Shown here: piece after piece, positions 1-8,336 of the stretch
Position numbering within the stretch: position 1 is the stretch's first letter
How the letters are laid out: each line of letters opens with the position of its first letter
From: Rhodococcus sp. SMB37
Lineage (GTDB): Bacteria > Actinomycetota > Actinomycetes > Mycobacteriales > Mycobacteriaceae
Length of the DNA stretch: 64,000 nt
Assembly: GCF_004345605.1 (NCBI RefSeq)
Contig: NZ_SLVY01000025.1
Span: 1-64,000, forward strand
Reading direction: 5' to 3'
Program-made: the position numbers and the translations under genes
Notes under the pieces: model-generated
Seen by the model: the letters and a program-made list of their open reading frames with translations, nothing else
The model's database searches: none
What the model was told of the DNA's origin: nothing

Positions 1-746
1 TGGACCCTGGGCAGGGTCGCGGTCGTGATCGAGCGGCTCACCGGCGTGACCTACGGGCCCACCCAGACCTGGACGATCCTGCGGACCCGGCTCGGCTGGA
101 GTCGGCAGCGACCCGCACGGCGGGCAGTCGAACGAGACGAGGACGCCATCGTCGCCTGGCGCGAGAACGAGTGGCCGCGGATAAAAAAATAGCGCGGCGC
201 CGAGGTGCATGGATCTGCTTCCAGGACGAAAGCGGCGTGTCGCTGCTGCCTGTGGTCCGCGCAACCTGGGCGCCGAAAGGCGTGACACCGGTTCTCCATC
301 ACCGATTCTCCTGGAAACGCATGTCCATGGCCGGAGTCCTGGCCTATCGACCCGACCGCAGCGAGAGCGCGTTCGTGTTCTCCATGACCGACGGTTCGTA
401 CAACACCGACAAGCTCATCGAGTTCCTCACCGAACTGCGCGGCCACTTCGCCGGGGAGCCGGTCATCGTGATCTGGGACGGATTGATGGCCCACCGGTCT
501 GCGGCAATGAAGGCATGGCTGTCGACCCAACGAGACTGGCTTCACGTCGAACGACTTCCGGCGTATGCGCCCGAGCTCAACCCGATCGAACAGGTCTGGG
601 GCAACATGAAATCCACCGAGCTGGCCAATTTGTGCCCCGATATTCTCGACGAGGTCCGTATCGCGACCGAGACCGGGTTGACCCGGATCGGGTCGAACTA
701 CGATCTGTGTCACGGCTTCCTCGATCACACCGGGCTTTCCTTATGA
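1..746 (+). mobile_element. IS630-family transposase, 3' part, two frames joined by an A7 slippery site
   Basis: The DDE transposase of an IS630-type element cuts and pastes the element at TA sites (family knowledge). Two frames are needed. Frame 1 runs from the window edge to a TAG at 190-192 and ends ...NEWPRIKK. The second frame, open through 744-746, continues with ARRRGAWICFQDESG. The join is a run of seven A at 183-189, read A|AAA|AAA, a canonical -1 slippery heptamer. The second part carries the family's catalytic motifs: D in CFQDESG, D in VIWDGLMAHRS and E in ELNPIEQVWG. The N-terminal helix-turn-helix region and the left inverted repeat lie outside the window. I could not fix the right end. 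A fixed frameshift mutation is the alternative, but the exact slippery phasing favours programmed frameshifting. Confidence 0.85.
183..189 (+). promoter_or_regulatory. A7 programmed -1 frameshift heptamer
   Basis: Seven consecutive A lie in an otherwise GC-rich gene, phased A AAA AAA relative to the upstream frame and followed at once by that frame's stop codon at 190-192. A -1 slip gives the residues KKIARRRGAW, which flow into the DDE domain. I did not resolve a downstream stimulatory stem. Confidence 0.7.
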
Positions 747-797
747 CCAGTTCTCACTCAATTACCGAAACATCTTTAAAAGAGAAAGGTTCTGCAT

Positions 798-1934
798 ATG
801 AAACCCGTGATTGTCGATGCTGCGCGGACCTCATTCGGCAAACGCGACGGCTGGATCTCCGGTCTGCACGCCGCTGAGCTGCTCGGGCTTGCGCAGCAGG
901 GCGTACTTGACCGACTCGACCTGGATCCCGCCCTCGTCGAGCAGGCTGTCGGCGGATGCGTCACACCGATCGGAGAGCAGTTCGGAAACATCACCCGCAC
1001 TGCGTGGATGCATGCCGGTCTGCCTTCCCATACCGGGGCATCGACGATCGACGCACAGTGCAGCACCGCGCTTCAGTCGGTTCTTCTCGTCGCTGGTCAG
1101 ATCGCGCTCGGCACACTCGACGTCGGGTTGGCGTGTGGTGTCGAACTGATGTCGCGGGTACCGCTCACCGCCAAGGTCGGGACCGGCGCTGGGACGCCGC
1201 GGCCGGCGAGCTGGTCGGTGGATACCCCCGACCAGTACACCGCCGCAGACCGGATCGCACGGCACCGCGGATTCACTCGAGAGGATCTCGACCACTTCGG
1301 TCTGCGTTCCCAGCAACGCGCCCGCGCCGCGTGGGACAACGGCTGGTTCGATCGGCAGATCATTCCTGTGCCCATCCCCGGCGACGAACTGGGTACAGCG
1401 GTCACACAAGATCAAGGGCTGCGCGAGACCAGCATGGACGCGCTCGCCCGGCTGCGTCCCACGATCGACGGCGGCCTCCACACCGCAGGGACATCGTCGC
1501 AGGTATCCGACGGTGCGAGCGCTGCAGTGCTGATGACCGAAGGCAAGGCTCGTGACCTCGGCGTGAGGCCGCGGGCCAGACTGCTCGCGCAGTGTGTCAT
1601 CGGGGGCGACACCGAATTCATGCTGGATGGCCCGGTCGCCGCGGCGCGAATCTTGTTCGACCGCACGGGTATGACCGTCGCCGACGTGGACCTGTTCGAG
1701 GTCAACGAAGCATTCGCCGCCGTGCCCATGTCGTTCGCGCAGGTCCACAAGATCGATCCGGATGTGCTCAATGTCGGCGGCGGTGCCATCGCTCTCGGCC
1801 ATCCGGCGGGAGCAACCGGTATTCGTTTGCTGGCCACAGCGATCGACGAGCTCGAGCGCAGGGACAAGCAGGTCGCGATGATCGCTATCTGCGCGTCGGC
1901 GGCCACTACATGCATGATCCTGGAACGGATGTAA
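798..1934 (+). CDS. thiolase (acetyl-CoA acetyltransferase / 3-ketoacyl-CoA thiolase family)
   Basis: A 378-residue thiolase, expected to cleave a 3-ketoacyl-CoA with CoA or to run the reverse Claisen condensation in the cytosol. The nucleophile is Cys88 in DAQCSTALQ. NEAFA lies at 303-307 and the GHPAG histidine is His335. The C-terminal catalytic cysteine appears to be Cys365, but the usual C-x-G-G-G stretch is replaced by CASAATTC, so activity or substrate range may be unusual. The start has an upstream purine-rich site (GAGAAAGG, about 783-790) and gives the expected family N-terminus (VIVDAARTSFGK). No hydratase, dehydrogenase or ligase gene is adjacent; it sits alone just behind the IS630 transposase. 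Steroid or fatty-acid beta-oxidation is plausible but not shown by context. Confidence 0.85.
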   Translation: MKPVIVDAARTSFGKRDGWISGLHAAELLGLAQQGVLDRLDLDPALVEQAVGGCVTPIGEQFGNITRTAWMHAGLPSHTGASTIDAQCSTALQSVLLVAGQIALGTLDVGLACGVELMSRVPLTAKVGTGAGTPRPASWSVDTPDQYTAADRIARHRGFTREDLDHFGLRSQQRARAAWDNGWFDRQIIPVPIPGDELGTAVTQDQGLRETSMDALARLRPTIDGGLHTAGTSSQVSDGASAAVLMTEGKARDLGVRPRARLLAQCVIGGDTEFMLDGPVAAARILFDRTGMTVADVDLFEVNEAFAAVPMSFAQVHKIDPDVLNVGGGAIALGHPAGATGIRLLATAIDELERRDKQVAMIAICASAATTCMILERM

Positions 1935-2405
1935 TCACGGCCTTCGCCCTTGACGCGGGCCATCGTGAACTGGCCGGTGCCGTCGGCGACTTGCCCGCAG
2001 TCACGCATCGATCGAGCGCATCCGTAACGCAGTCGCGGATCTCGTTGAGGACACGCGGCCCGAGATCCCGGATGTATGTGCCCGGCAGGGCTTGCACGCC
2101 CTGCATCTGCCAGAGGATTCGACCTGCGACCAGCTCGGCACCTGATCGCTCGAGACCAGGACCGGATCCGCTGGTGCCGAGACCGGCGACATCCACCTAT
2201 CCGAACCCCGCAGGCAACACCCCATATCCCGCGCGGCGCTTCGCAAAGCCGAGTACTGACACATTGCTGCGATAAGCCATTCGTGGCCTTCGGTGGCAAC
2301 GTGTCGGTGGGGAAATGATTGCGAAACCGACACCAACGCCTGCCCTCCGTCTGGTTCGCGAACCGTCACCGCCGATCATGGATGCTCCCGACTAGGCTCG
2401 ACGCC
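1935..2405. other. gene-poor interval with possible decayed minus-strand reading frame
   Basis: No intact gene is seen in this 470-base stretch. On the minus strand two adjacent frames each read like coding sequence: one through about 2196-2000 (RVLNEIRDCVTDALDR) and a shifted one through about 2010-1930 (VADGTGQFTMARVKGEGRD). This suggests a frameshifted remnant that I cannot assign to a family. The last part before cinA looks like ordinary leader sequence. Confidence 0.3.
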
Positions 2406-3773
2406 GTGAGCGTACGTGCGGGAATCATCGTGACCGGGACCGAGGTACTCACTGGGAGGATCACCGACCAGAACGGACCGTGGCTGTCCACTCAGCTCCT
2501 CGCACTCGGCGTCGACGTCGCCCACATCACGATCTGCGGCGACCGGCCCGCTGACCTGATCGCACAACTACGCTTCCACGCCGATCAAGGCGTCGGCCTC
2601 ATCGTCACCAGCGGTGGGCTCGGCCCCACCGCCGACGACCTCACAGTCGCTACCGTCGCCGAATTCTGCAACCGCGAACTACTGCTCGACCTCGAACTCG
2701 AGGAACACATCGCGGGTATCATCCGCCGCCACCGCCCGCGCACCCCGGACCTCGACGCAGGGCCGACGCGTATCGGGATCCGCAAGCAGGCACAGGTTCC
2801 CACCGGCGCCACCGCCCTGCCGCCGACCGGTACAGCACCGGGCGTGGTCATCCCCGCCGTGGCCGGTAACCGGCAAGTCCCGACCATCGTCATCCTGCCC
2901 GGACCGCCCGGCGAGCTCCAGGCCATGTGGCCGAACGCAGTCACCTCACCTGCAGTCGCCGAGGTACTGTCCCGAGCCGACGACCTGCAGCAGGAAACCG
3001 TGCGCGCCTACGGATTGCACGAGGCACAACTCGCAGAGACACTGCGCCGGGCCGACGCAGAGATCGCCGACCTCGACCGACTCGAGATCACCACATGTCT
3101 TCGACGCGGTGAACTCGACATGGTGACCCGATTCGCCTCCGCCGACGCGGACGTCTACCGCCGTCTTCTCGATGTCCTCACCGAACACCATGGACACCAG
3201 ATCTTCTCGACCGACGGCTCCACCATCGAAGACCAGCTGATCGACGTTCTCGACGGCCGGCTGATCGCGACTGCGGAGTCGTGCACCGGTGGCCTCATCG
3301 CTGCGCGGCTCACCTCCCGCCCCGGGTCGTCGGCCTATGTCACCGGTGGCGTCGTCTCGTACTCCAACGACGCGAAGTCCGATCTGCTCGACGTACCGGC
3401 CGAGATGATCACCACGCACGGCGCGGTGAGCGAACAGGTTGCCGCAGCAATGGCCGAAGGCGCCCGACGCCGTCTCGACGCCGACGTCGCGGTCTCCACC
3501 ACCGGCGTCGCCGGTCCCGGTGGTGGCAGCGACGACAAGCCGGTAGGCACAGTCTGCTTCGGCGTCGCGATCGACGGACGGCCGACGTACACGATCACCC
3601 GCCACTTCCCCGGGGACCGCGAACACGTTCGAACCCTCACCACGACAGCCGCACTGCATCTCGTTGTCGCACAACTCAAACGAGATCGAGCTGCACCCGA
3701 GCCCCCTCTACCGAGGCGAGAGCAGACGCCGACGCACCAGCTCGCCCGTGAGGTTACACGGCACGAAAAGTGA
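2406..3773 (+). CDS. cinA: CinA-like protein: MoCF domain plus nicotinamide-nucleotide amidase domain
   Basis: CinA/PncC proteins deamidate nicotinamide mononucleotide in pyridine-nucleotide salvage, and the N-terminal domain carries a linked pyrophosphatase-type activity (family knowledge). The N-terminal MoaB/MogA-like fold begins [19 protein letters not shown] and includes the [11 protein letters not shown] loop near residue 65. The C-terminal CinA domain carries [26 protein letters not shown] and [12 protein letters not shown] chose the GTG at 2406, giving 455 residues, because the family N-terminus starts there; the frame stays open upstream to 2319 but that segment is low-complexity. 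It is a stand-alone gene between two IS-scarred stretches. The last 30 residues are charged and unlike the family. Confidence 0.9.
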   Translation: MSVRAGIIVTGTEVLTGRITDQNGPWLSTQLLALGVDVAHITICGDRPADLIAQLRFHADQGVGLIVTSGGLGPTADDLTVATVAEFCNRELLLDLELEEHIAGIIRRHRPRTPDLDAGPTRIGIRKQAQVPTGATALPPTGTAPGVVIPAVAGNRQVPTIVILPGPPGELQAMWPNAVTSPAVAEVLSRADDLQQETVRAYGLHEAQLAETLRRADAEIADLDRLEITTCLRRGELDMVTRFASADADVYRRLLDVLTEHHGHQIFSTDGSTIEDQLIDVLDGRLIATAESCTGGLIAARLTSRPGSSAYVTGGVVSYSNDAKSDLLDVPAEMITTHGAVSEQVAAAMAEGARRRLDADVAVSTTGVAGPGGGSDDKPVGTVCFGVAIDGRPTYTITRHFPGDREHVRTLTTTAALHLVVAQLKRDRAAPEPPLPRREQTPTHQLAREVTRHEK

Positions 3774-3881
3774 GCAGTTCGTTCTGTCTGCACCCCTGCT
3801 GACAGGGCCCCTGTTCGTGCACGCTTTCATCGACGAGGCCCCGCGCGCCGGTGATCCCGCAGCGAGTTCACCACGCCAATA

Positions 3882-4116
3882 GTGGTGCCACGAAGTTCTC
3901 GAGGGGCCGCGGCCAGGGCGGACGACCTGCCGCAGCTGCACCGGTTCGTCCGGGGCCTGGCGACCGATCACGATGCCGTCCGCAAACGGACTCACCCTCA
4001 CCTATAGCTCCGGCGCCGCCGAAGGCCACGTCAACCGCATCAGGATGCTCGAGCGGCAGATGTGTGGACGCGCCGGCTTCGACCTGCTCCGGAAGCGAAT
4101 ACTCCTCAGCCACTGA
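3882..4116 (+). pseudogene. fossil C-terminus of an ISL3-family transposase
   Basis: The sequence encodes the recognisable tail of an ISL3-type DDE transposase but in two frames: DDLPQLHRFVRGLATDHDAV in one, then NGLTLTYSSGAAEG, VNRIRMLERQMCGRAGF and DLLRKRILLSH in the other, ending at the TGA at 4114-4116. The frames join if one A is removed from the AAA at 3984-3986, so a single-base insertion broke the gene. Everything N-terminal to this is missing. The following bases (about 4117-4200) probably belong to the old element's right end. Confidence 0.8.
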
Positions 4117-4367
4117 CACACTCAGAAGCCGTATTGGAAAGTGGGCAGAACCAGAATTCAGTCGCCGTTGACGGTCAGCCGGGTTTCCCCACACCTCCCG
4201 GACAGCCGCTGTACATGATTTTCACCTGCTTCGACGCCGCCACCGACCGTGAACCACCACCGCGCCCCTGGTGTACGTGGGTCGCGGCCACACTGTTGCA
4301 TGCCGGGTCTACTGGAGGGTCTGATGCGCCCCGGGGCGCAACAAGGCCGCATGTACCTTTATTTTGA
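4117..4367. other. intergenic, likely right-end remnant of the ISL3 element
   Basis: No gene is supported here. The stretch follows the transposase fossil directly and precedes the 3' end of the minus-strand DUF418 gene. I could not identify an intact terminal inverted repeat. Confidence 0.35.
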
Positions 4368-5582
4368 TTATTTTGATTCGGTGGCGATCTTGACGCGCCC
4401 TGGACGGCTCCAGTTGGTGAAGCAACGCAGGAAGTACTCGGCCGGGCCATAGCGGTGGCGCCGTAGCCATCCGGCACTCACCGATACTTGAGCAGCAAAG
4501 ACGACAAGGGCAAGAACAATAAGCAGTGGCGGCGATACCCGACCGGCGAGCCCCAGGCCGATTCCTGAGAACAGGATGATCCCGACCAGTGATTGCCCCA
4601 GGTAGTTCGTCAGGGCGATGCGGCCGACCGGTGCCAGGACTGTGCGCACCCATGTGCCCCAGGGCGCATGCATGATGCGGATCAGTGTCGCAACATAGGC
4701 GGCCGTGAGGAATGGGGCCGTCACGACACTCACTGTCGTTGCCCAGGTGTTCGTGTCGCCTCCCATCAGCGCAAAGAGCGCTCCTCCTGGAAGGCCGACT
4801 GCGAAGCCGACCCACTGAACCCGCTGAAGCAGTGCGGTCCGGTTACCGAGCCGCGTGAACAGCTTGCGCCGAGCGGCAACCATCCCCAAGAGGAACATCG
4901 CCAGTGCAGTCGGCCCCAGCAAGGACGCGGCCTGGATGACGAGAAGCTCCAGCCCTGACACGTGGTGCCCCACGATCTCGACTGGTGATCCGAGCATGGC
5001 CTGAGTCTGGGCGGCTGCCGTGACGAGCGCCTCGTCGTGGCTGGGCATGAACATCGAGCGATCAAGGAGCGCGGCGCTGACGACGAGAGAAAGCACCACG
5101 AAGGCATAGATAATTCCCGATGTGAGCAACGCCGTCCGGTCTCGCACTCGGTGCATCCCCAACAGCACCAGACAGACCACAGCGTAGGTGGTCAGGACAT
5201 CCCCGCCGTACAGCAAAACGATATGGCCGACTCCGAGCAAGAAAAGCCCCAGTGACCTACGCAGCATCCGCGGCACGAACGACGCACCAGCACGCTCGGC
5301 AGCGTCCATCTGCAGCACGAAGCTGTATCCGAAGAGAAAAGAGAAGAGGAGATAGAACTTCATCGAGAACAACGCCGCCACCAAGAACCTTGCCGCGTCG
5401 TCTATCGGTGTTGAAAAACTGGGATCGTTGACCAAATTTCCCGGATAGGCCGAAGCCATAAAGGTGATGTTGACAACGAAAATGCCCAGCAGAGCGAACC
5501 CGCGTACGGCGTCCACGTCATGAACTCGCCCGCTCTCCACAGGGCCTTCGGCAGTTGCATGTTGACTCATGCAGAAAAGCAT
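4368..5582 (-). CDS. DUF418 family multi-pass membrane protein
   Basis: A 404-residue integral membrane protein of the DUF418/YeiB group, whose role is not established (some members are proposed transporters). The N-terminal signature DVDAVRGFALLGIFVVN starts near residue 22. About ten hydrophobic segments follow, with the family's C-terminal part (GRIALTNYLGQS, then the GP-E-LR motif in RYGPAEYFLRCFTNW). A second ATG lies four codons inside. Neither start has a Shine-Dalgarno, and a TATAGT -10-like hexamer ends nine bases before the outer ATG, so a leaderless transcript from 5582 is plausible. It is divergent from the TetR gene at 5657, and the repeat at 5590-5612 between them suggests that the regulator controls this gene. 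Confidence 0.8.
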   Translation of the reverse strand: MLFCMSQHATAEGPVESGRVHDVDAVRGFALLGIFVVNITFMASAYPGNLVNDPSFSTPIDDAARFLVAALFSMKFYLLFSFLFGYSFVLQMDAAERAGASFVPRMLRRSLGLFLLGVGHIVLLYGGDVLTTYAVVCLVLLGMHRVRDRTALLTSGIIYAFVVLSLVVSAALLDRSMFMPSHDEALVTAAAQTQAMLGSPVEIVGHHVSGLELLVIQAASLLGPTALAMFLLGMVAARRKLFTRLGNRTALLQRVQWVGFAVGLPGGALFALMGGDTNTWATTVSVVTAPFLTAAYVATLIRIMHAPWGTWVRTVLAPVGRIALTNYLGQSLVGIILFSGIGLGLAGRVSPPLLIVLALVVFAAQVSVSAGWLRRHRYGPAEYFLRCFTNWSRPGRVKIATESK

Positions 5583-5589
5583 AACAAGG

Positions 5590-5612
5590 AAACTATATAC
5601 CGTAAACTATAT
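5590..5612. promoter_or_regulatory. direct repeat / imperfect palindrome, candidate TetR operator
   Basis: AAACTATAT occurs at 5590-5598 and again at 5604-5612. The same bases form ATATA-(8)-TATAT. It overlaps the -10-like TATAGT of the minus-strand DUF418 gene, and the divergent TetR gene starts 45 bases away. This is a typical position for autoregulation and repression of the neighbour. Confidence 0.6.
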
Positions 5613-5656
5613 GGGGAGGTAGGCTTGCTCTTGACTCGTCAGAAGGGGAGTGCGCG

Positions 5657-6433
5657 ATGGCCGACACTGCGGTACCCGACTTCGTCCGACGTCTCTGGCG
5701 TCTCCCGACGGAACCCTCATCCCGGGGCCGCAAGTCCGTCCTCGATGTTGACACCGTCGTGAACACGGCTGTTCGACTCGCTGACAGCCACGGCCTAGAG
5801 GCTGCAACGTTGCCGAAGGTAGCCAAGGAATTGAGCGTTACGGCGATGTCGCTGTACCGACACATCGGCTCCAAACATGAACTGCTCCTGCTCATGGTTG
5901 ATGCAGCGAGCGAACCGGCTCCCGCAGGGAAGGTCGCATCAGGATGGCGAGAAGGCCTGCGATCATGGGCCCGCGACCTCTGGAAGCTCTACCAGAAGCG
6001 ACCCTGGCTGCCTCGGGTTCCGGTGTACCGTGCGCCTTCTGGGCCACGCCAAATAGCGTGGCTCGAAAGAGGTTTCGCGCAGTTGGCATCAACAGACCTC
6101 ACTGGGAAAGAGATGCTCGCAGCACTTACCCTGCTGAGCGGTTTCGTCCGCCACTCAGCCTTGCTCCAAGGAGAAATGGAAGAGGGACGAGAACCAGGCC
6201 AAGCTCAAACCGAGAGCCAACGTGAATATGCCGCAGCCCTCAATTGCGTCATATCATCGGAGCAGTTCCCTCACACCTCGGCCATTCTCACCTCCGGCGC
6301 CCTCGGAACCGACTCCGACCGCAACGACGAACCCGACCAGGACTTCGCGGAAGGCCTCGAACTCATCCTCGACGGCCTCGCAGCACGGATCACAGCCGCC
6401 TCCCAAGCGTCTATGGCGTGCCCCTGCGAGTAG
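5657..6433 (+). CDS. TetR family transcriptional regulator (TetR_C type)
   Basis: A 258-residue regulator. The N-terminal helix-turn-helix spans about residues 30-75 (VNTAVRLADSHGLEAATLPK, then TAMSLYRHIGSKHELL). The ligand-binding part resembles the TetR_C_1 class in length and in its W-rich region RSWARDLWKLYQKRPWLPRVP. The start at 5657 follows a good GAAGGGGA site eight bases upstream. It is divergent from the DUF418 membrane protein, with a repeated AAACTATAT element between them. The C-terminus ends in a short tail with two cysteines and abuts the remains of a ParB gene on the other strand. The ligand is unknown. Confidence 0.85.
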   Translation: MADTAVPDFVRRLWRLPTEPSSRGRKSVLDVDTVVNTAVRLADSHGLEAATLPKVAKELSVTAMSLYRHIGSKHELLLLMVDAASEPAPAGKVASGWREGLRSWARDLWKLYQKRPWLPRVPVYRAPSGPRQIAWLERGFAQLASTDLTGKEMLAALTLLSGFVRHSALLQGEMEEGREPGQAQTESQREYAAALNCVISSEQFPHTSAILTSGALGTDSDRNDEPDQDFAEGLELILDGLAARITAASQASMACPCE

Positions 6434-6439
6434 GTCCGA

Positions 6440-7000
6440 GTTGTTCCAGAGTTCGGCGGGAGATCATTCGGCTCCGGTTCGGCTTTCGCCTTGTCCGGTT
6501 GCGGATTCCGCACCGCTTCCCAGGCCGCGACCTGTTCTTCGATCGGGGCCTCGGCGGGTGTTCGTGCCTTGCCTGACCGCGAGGTCGCCTGCACGGAGTG
6601 CTGCCTGAATTTGGGAGAAAGTTTCAGTAAGGCGCGGCGTTGGGATACCTGCCCTTCGGAGCGTCCAAGTTCTGCTGCTGTCGCGTCGGCACGGCAGAAC
6701 TCCTTACTCGATGGCGGCGGCGAGACGTCGGTTGCCGTTCACAACGACGTACTGTGCTGTGCCGACCTCGGGCTTGTCTTCTGGCCAGAGTGTGAGCCAT
6801 GCGTCGCGGCCGACGGCAGTTCCGGGTTGCAGCTGCCGATCGGTGATGGTCGCGAGATCGGACAGGTCGCCGACCTCATCGCGGGGATCGCGCGGATTCA
6901 CGACAAGCTGCTCGATGGTAGGCCGGCCACGAAGCGGCTCAGAAATGAACCGAATCGCCCACGATCCATTGACGCACGACCGATTCGGTACGGTGATCAT
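6440..7000 (-). pseudogene. fossil of a plasmid-type ParB/KorB partition gene
   Basis: Reading the minus strand, the first part encodes a ParB nuclease-like segment, IEQLVVNPRDPRDEVGDL then AQYVVVNGNRRLAAAIE, closed by a TAA. After an apparent internal deletion, a different frame encodes a KorB-type helix-turn-helix, ATAAELGRSEGQVSQRRALL then KLSPKFR. Two further frame changes give AALRAGDLAVRQ and ARTPAEAPIEEQVAAWEAV. At least one deletion, one stop and two frameshifts make it non-functional. ParB proteins with this layout segregate actinobacterial plasmids, so this is probably a scar of an integrated plasmid or conjugative element, consistent with the IS remains to its left. Confidence 0.75.
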
Positions 7001-7486
7001 ATGAGCGTCGATTTCCCCGATTCGCAGACCTCATCCGACGACGACCCCCTGGCTCTCGACCGTCAGGTGTGTTTTGCCCTGTCGGTGGCGAACCGTGCGG
7101 TGCTCGCGGTGTATCGGCCGGTCCTCGAGCCGCTCGGACTGACGCACCCGCAGTACCTCGTCATGCTGGCGTTGTGGGAGCGGGCACCGCTGGCCGTCAA
7201 GGACATCGGCGCGCTCCTGCAGCTCGACTCCCCCACCCTGTCGCCGCTTCTCAAGCGACTCGAGACACTCGGCCTGATCACCCGCACCCGCAGCTCGATC
7301 GACGAGCGGCGACTGGTCGTCGACCTGACCGACGCCGGCCACGACCTGCGGATCGCCGCCGAGGGCGTTCCGAAACAGGTCGTCGACGCACTCGGCGTCG
7401 ACATTTCCGAACTCGAGGAACTGCACCGGGTCCTAGTCCGCGTCAACGCCGCCGCTCAGAAGCAGCTACACCAGAGCCAACGCTGA
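7001..7486 (+). CDS. MarR family transcriptional regulator
   Basis: A 161-residue winged-helix regulator of the MarR/OhrR type. The DNA-binding core reads LGLTHPQYLVMLALWE (about 47-62), LLQLDSPTLSPLLKRLETLG and the wing SSIDERRLVVDLTDAG. I chose the ATG at 7001 because the N-terminus then has the usual length; the frame is open further upstream but that stretch overlaps the ParB fossil on the other strand. There is no cysteine in the N-terminal helix, so the OhrR thiol-switch mechanism is not supported. It is convergent with the encapsulin gene, with a strong shared terminator between them. The target is not evident. Confidence 0.85.
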   Translation: MSVDFPDSQTSSDDDPLALDRQVCFALSVANRAVLAVYRPVLEPLGLTHPQYLVMLALWERAPLAVKDIGALLQLDSPTLSPLLKRLETLGLITRTRSSIDERRLVVDLTDAGHDLRIAAEGVPKQVVDALGVDISELEELHRVLVRVNAAAQKQLHQSQR

Positions 7487-7492
7487 CGGGTG

Positions 7493-7523
7493 TCGGTCCG
7501 CCCGGTCGCTACGGGCGGACCGA
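7493..7523. terminator. bidirectional hairpin between marR and encapsulin
   Basis: A perfect 12-bp inverted repeat (7493-7504 and 7512-7523, TCGGTCCGCCCG and its complement) with a 7-base loop lies between two convergent genes. There is no T-run, which is common for actinobacterial terminators. Confidence 0.75.
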
Positions 7524-7532
7524 CTCCACGAA

Positions 7533-8336
7533 TCAGCTCGTCGGAAGCAACGCGACCGAGGCCTCGCCGGTGTACACGAGGAACGTGAAGGTTTCCTGGA
7601 AGTACAACTGCACGTTGTCCGCGTCGTGCGACAGGTAGCCGATCGACAGGTCCTGCCCGACCTGCAGGTCGTAGTCGCCGCCGCGGGTGGTGGTGACGAA
7701 CGCACCGTCGATCGCCGGCGCCCAGATGATGTCGCCGTCGATCAGGCGACGGATCTGCTCGCGGATCGGGTAGCCGTGGTCGGAGGTCTCGCTGACCTTC
7801 GTGAATGCGTCGGCACTGAGCAGCACCGAGTACGGGCCACCCACACCGGCGAGGCGCAGCTCCGACAGCGCGAGGCTGATGGTCTCCGGGATGTCGCGCG
7901 GGTCCTCGGGCAGGTGCAGCGGAGCGTTCGTCGACGACGCACGAATGCCCTCGATATTCGCGGCCGCGTAGCCCTCGAAGATCGCGCGGTCCTCCGCGAA
8001 CGCGATCTTCTTGGCAGCATCCTTCACCGCGTCGAGATCGACATCGTTGGCGCCGCGCTCGACGTTGTCGAGTTCCTCGCGCGAAAGCGTGAACGGCACA
8101 CGCAGTTCGACGACGGACGCCACCCGATGCTGGCGGGCCCGCACTCCGTCGGCCGGCGCATCGATCTCGCTGGTGCGGCCGAGGCCGACCGCCGCGAAAT
8201 CGGTGCCGTGCGGACCGGAGAAATCCACTACGGTACGGCCGGCGACGTGCCGCTTGAAGGTGCGGGAGGCTTCCTCCTCGATCTCGGACCACGCCGCGTC
8301 GGTGATCGGGGCAAGTTCGCGATACAGATTGTTCAC
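7533..8336 (-). CDS. enc: encapsulin nanocompartment shell protein (family 1)
   Basis: A 267-residue HK97-fold protein that self-assembles into a hollow protein shell in the cytosol. Family landmarks are MNNLYRELAPITDAAW at the start, the TFKRHVAGRTVVDFSGPHG segment, FEGYAAANIEGI and the C-terminal FLVYTGEASVALLP. The length matches the family (about 265). The GTG start at 8334-8336 overlaps the TGA of dypB (GTGA), and an AAGGAG site lies inside the dypB 3' end, so translation is coupled to the cargo gene. The DypB C-terminus carries a docking peptide, so the shell should enclose the peroxidase. It is the last gene of a minus-strand run. Confidence 0.95.
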   Translation of the reverse strand: MNNLYRELAPITDAAWSEIEEEASRTFKRHVAGRTVVDFSGPHGTDFAAVGLGRTSEIDAPADGVRARQHRVASVVELRVPFTLSREELDNVERGANDVDLDAVKDAAKKIAFAEDRAIFEGYAAANIEGIRASSTNAPLHLPEDPRDIPETISLALSELRLAGVGGPYSVLLSADAFTKVSETSDHGYPIREQIRRLIDGDIIWAPAIDGAFVTTTRGGDYDLQVGQDLSIGYLSHDADNVQLYFQETFTFLVYTGEASVALLPTS

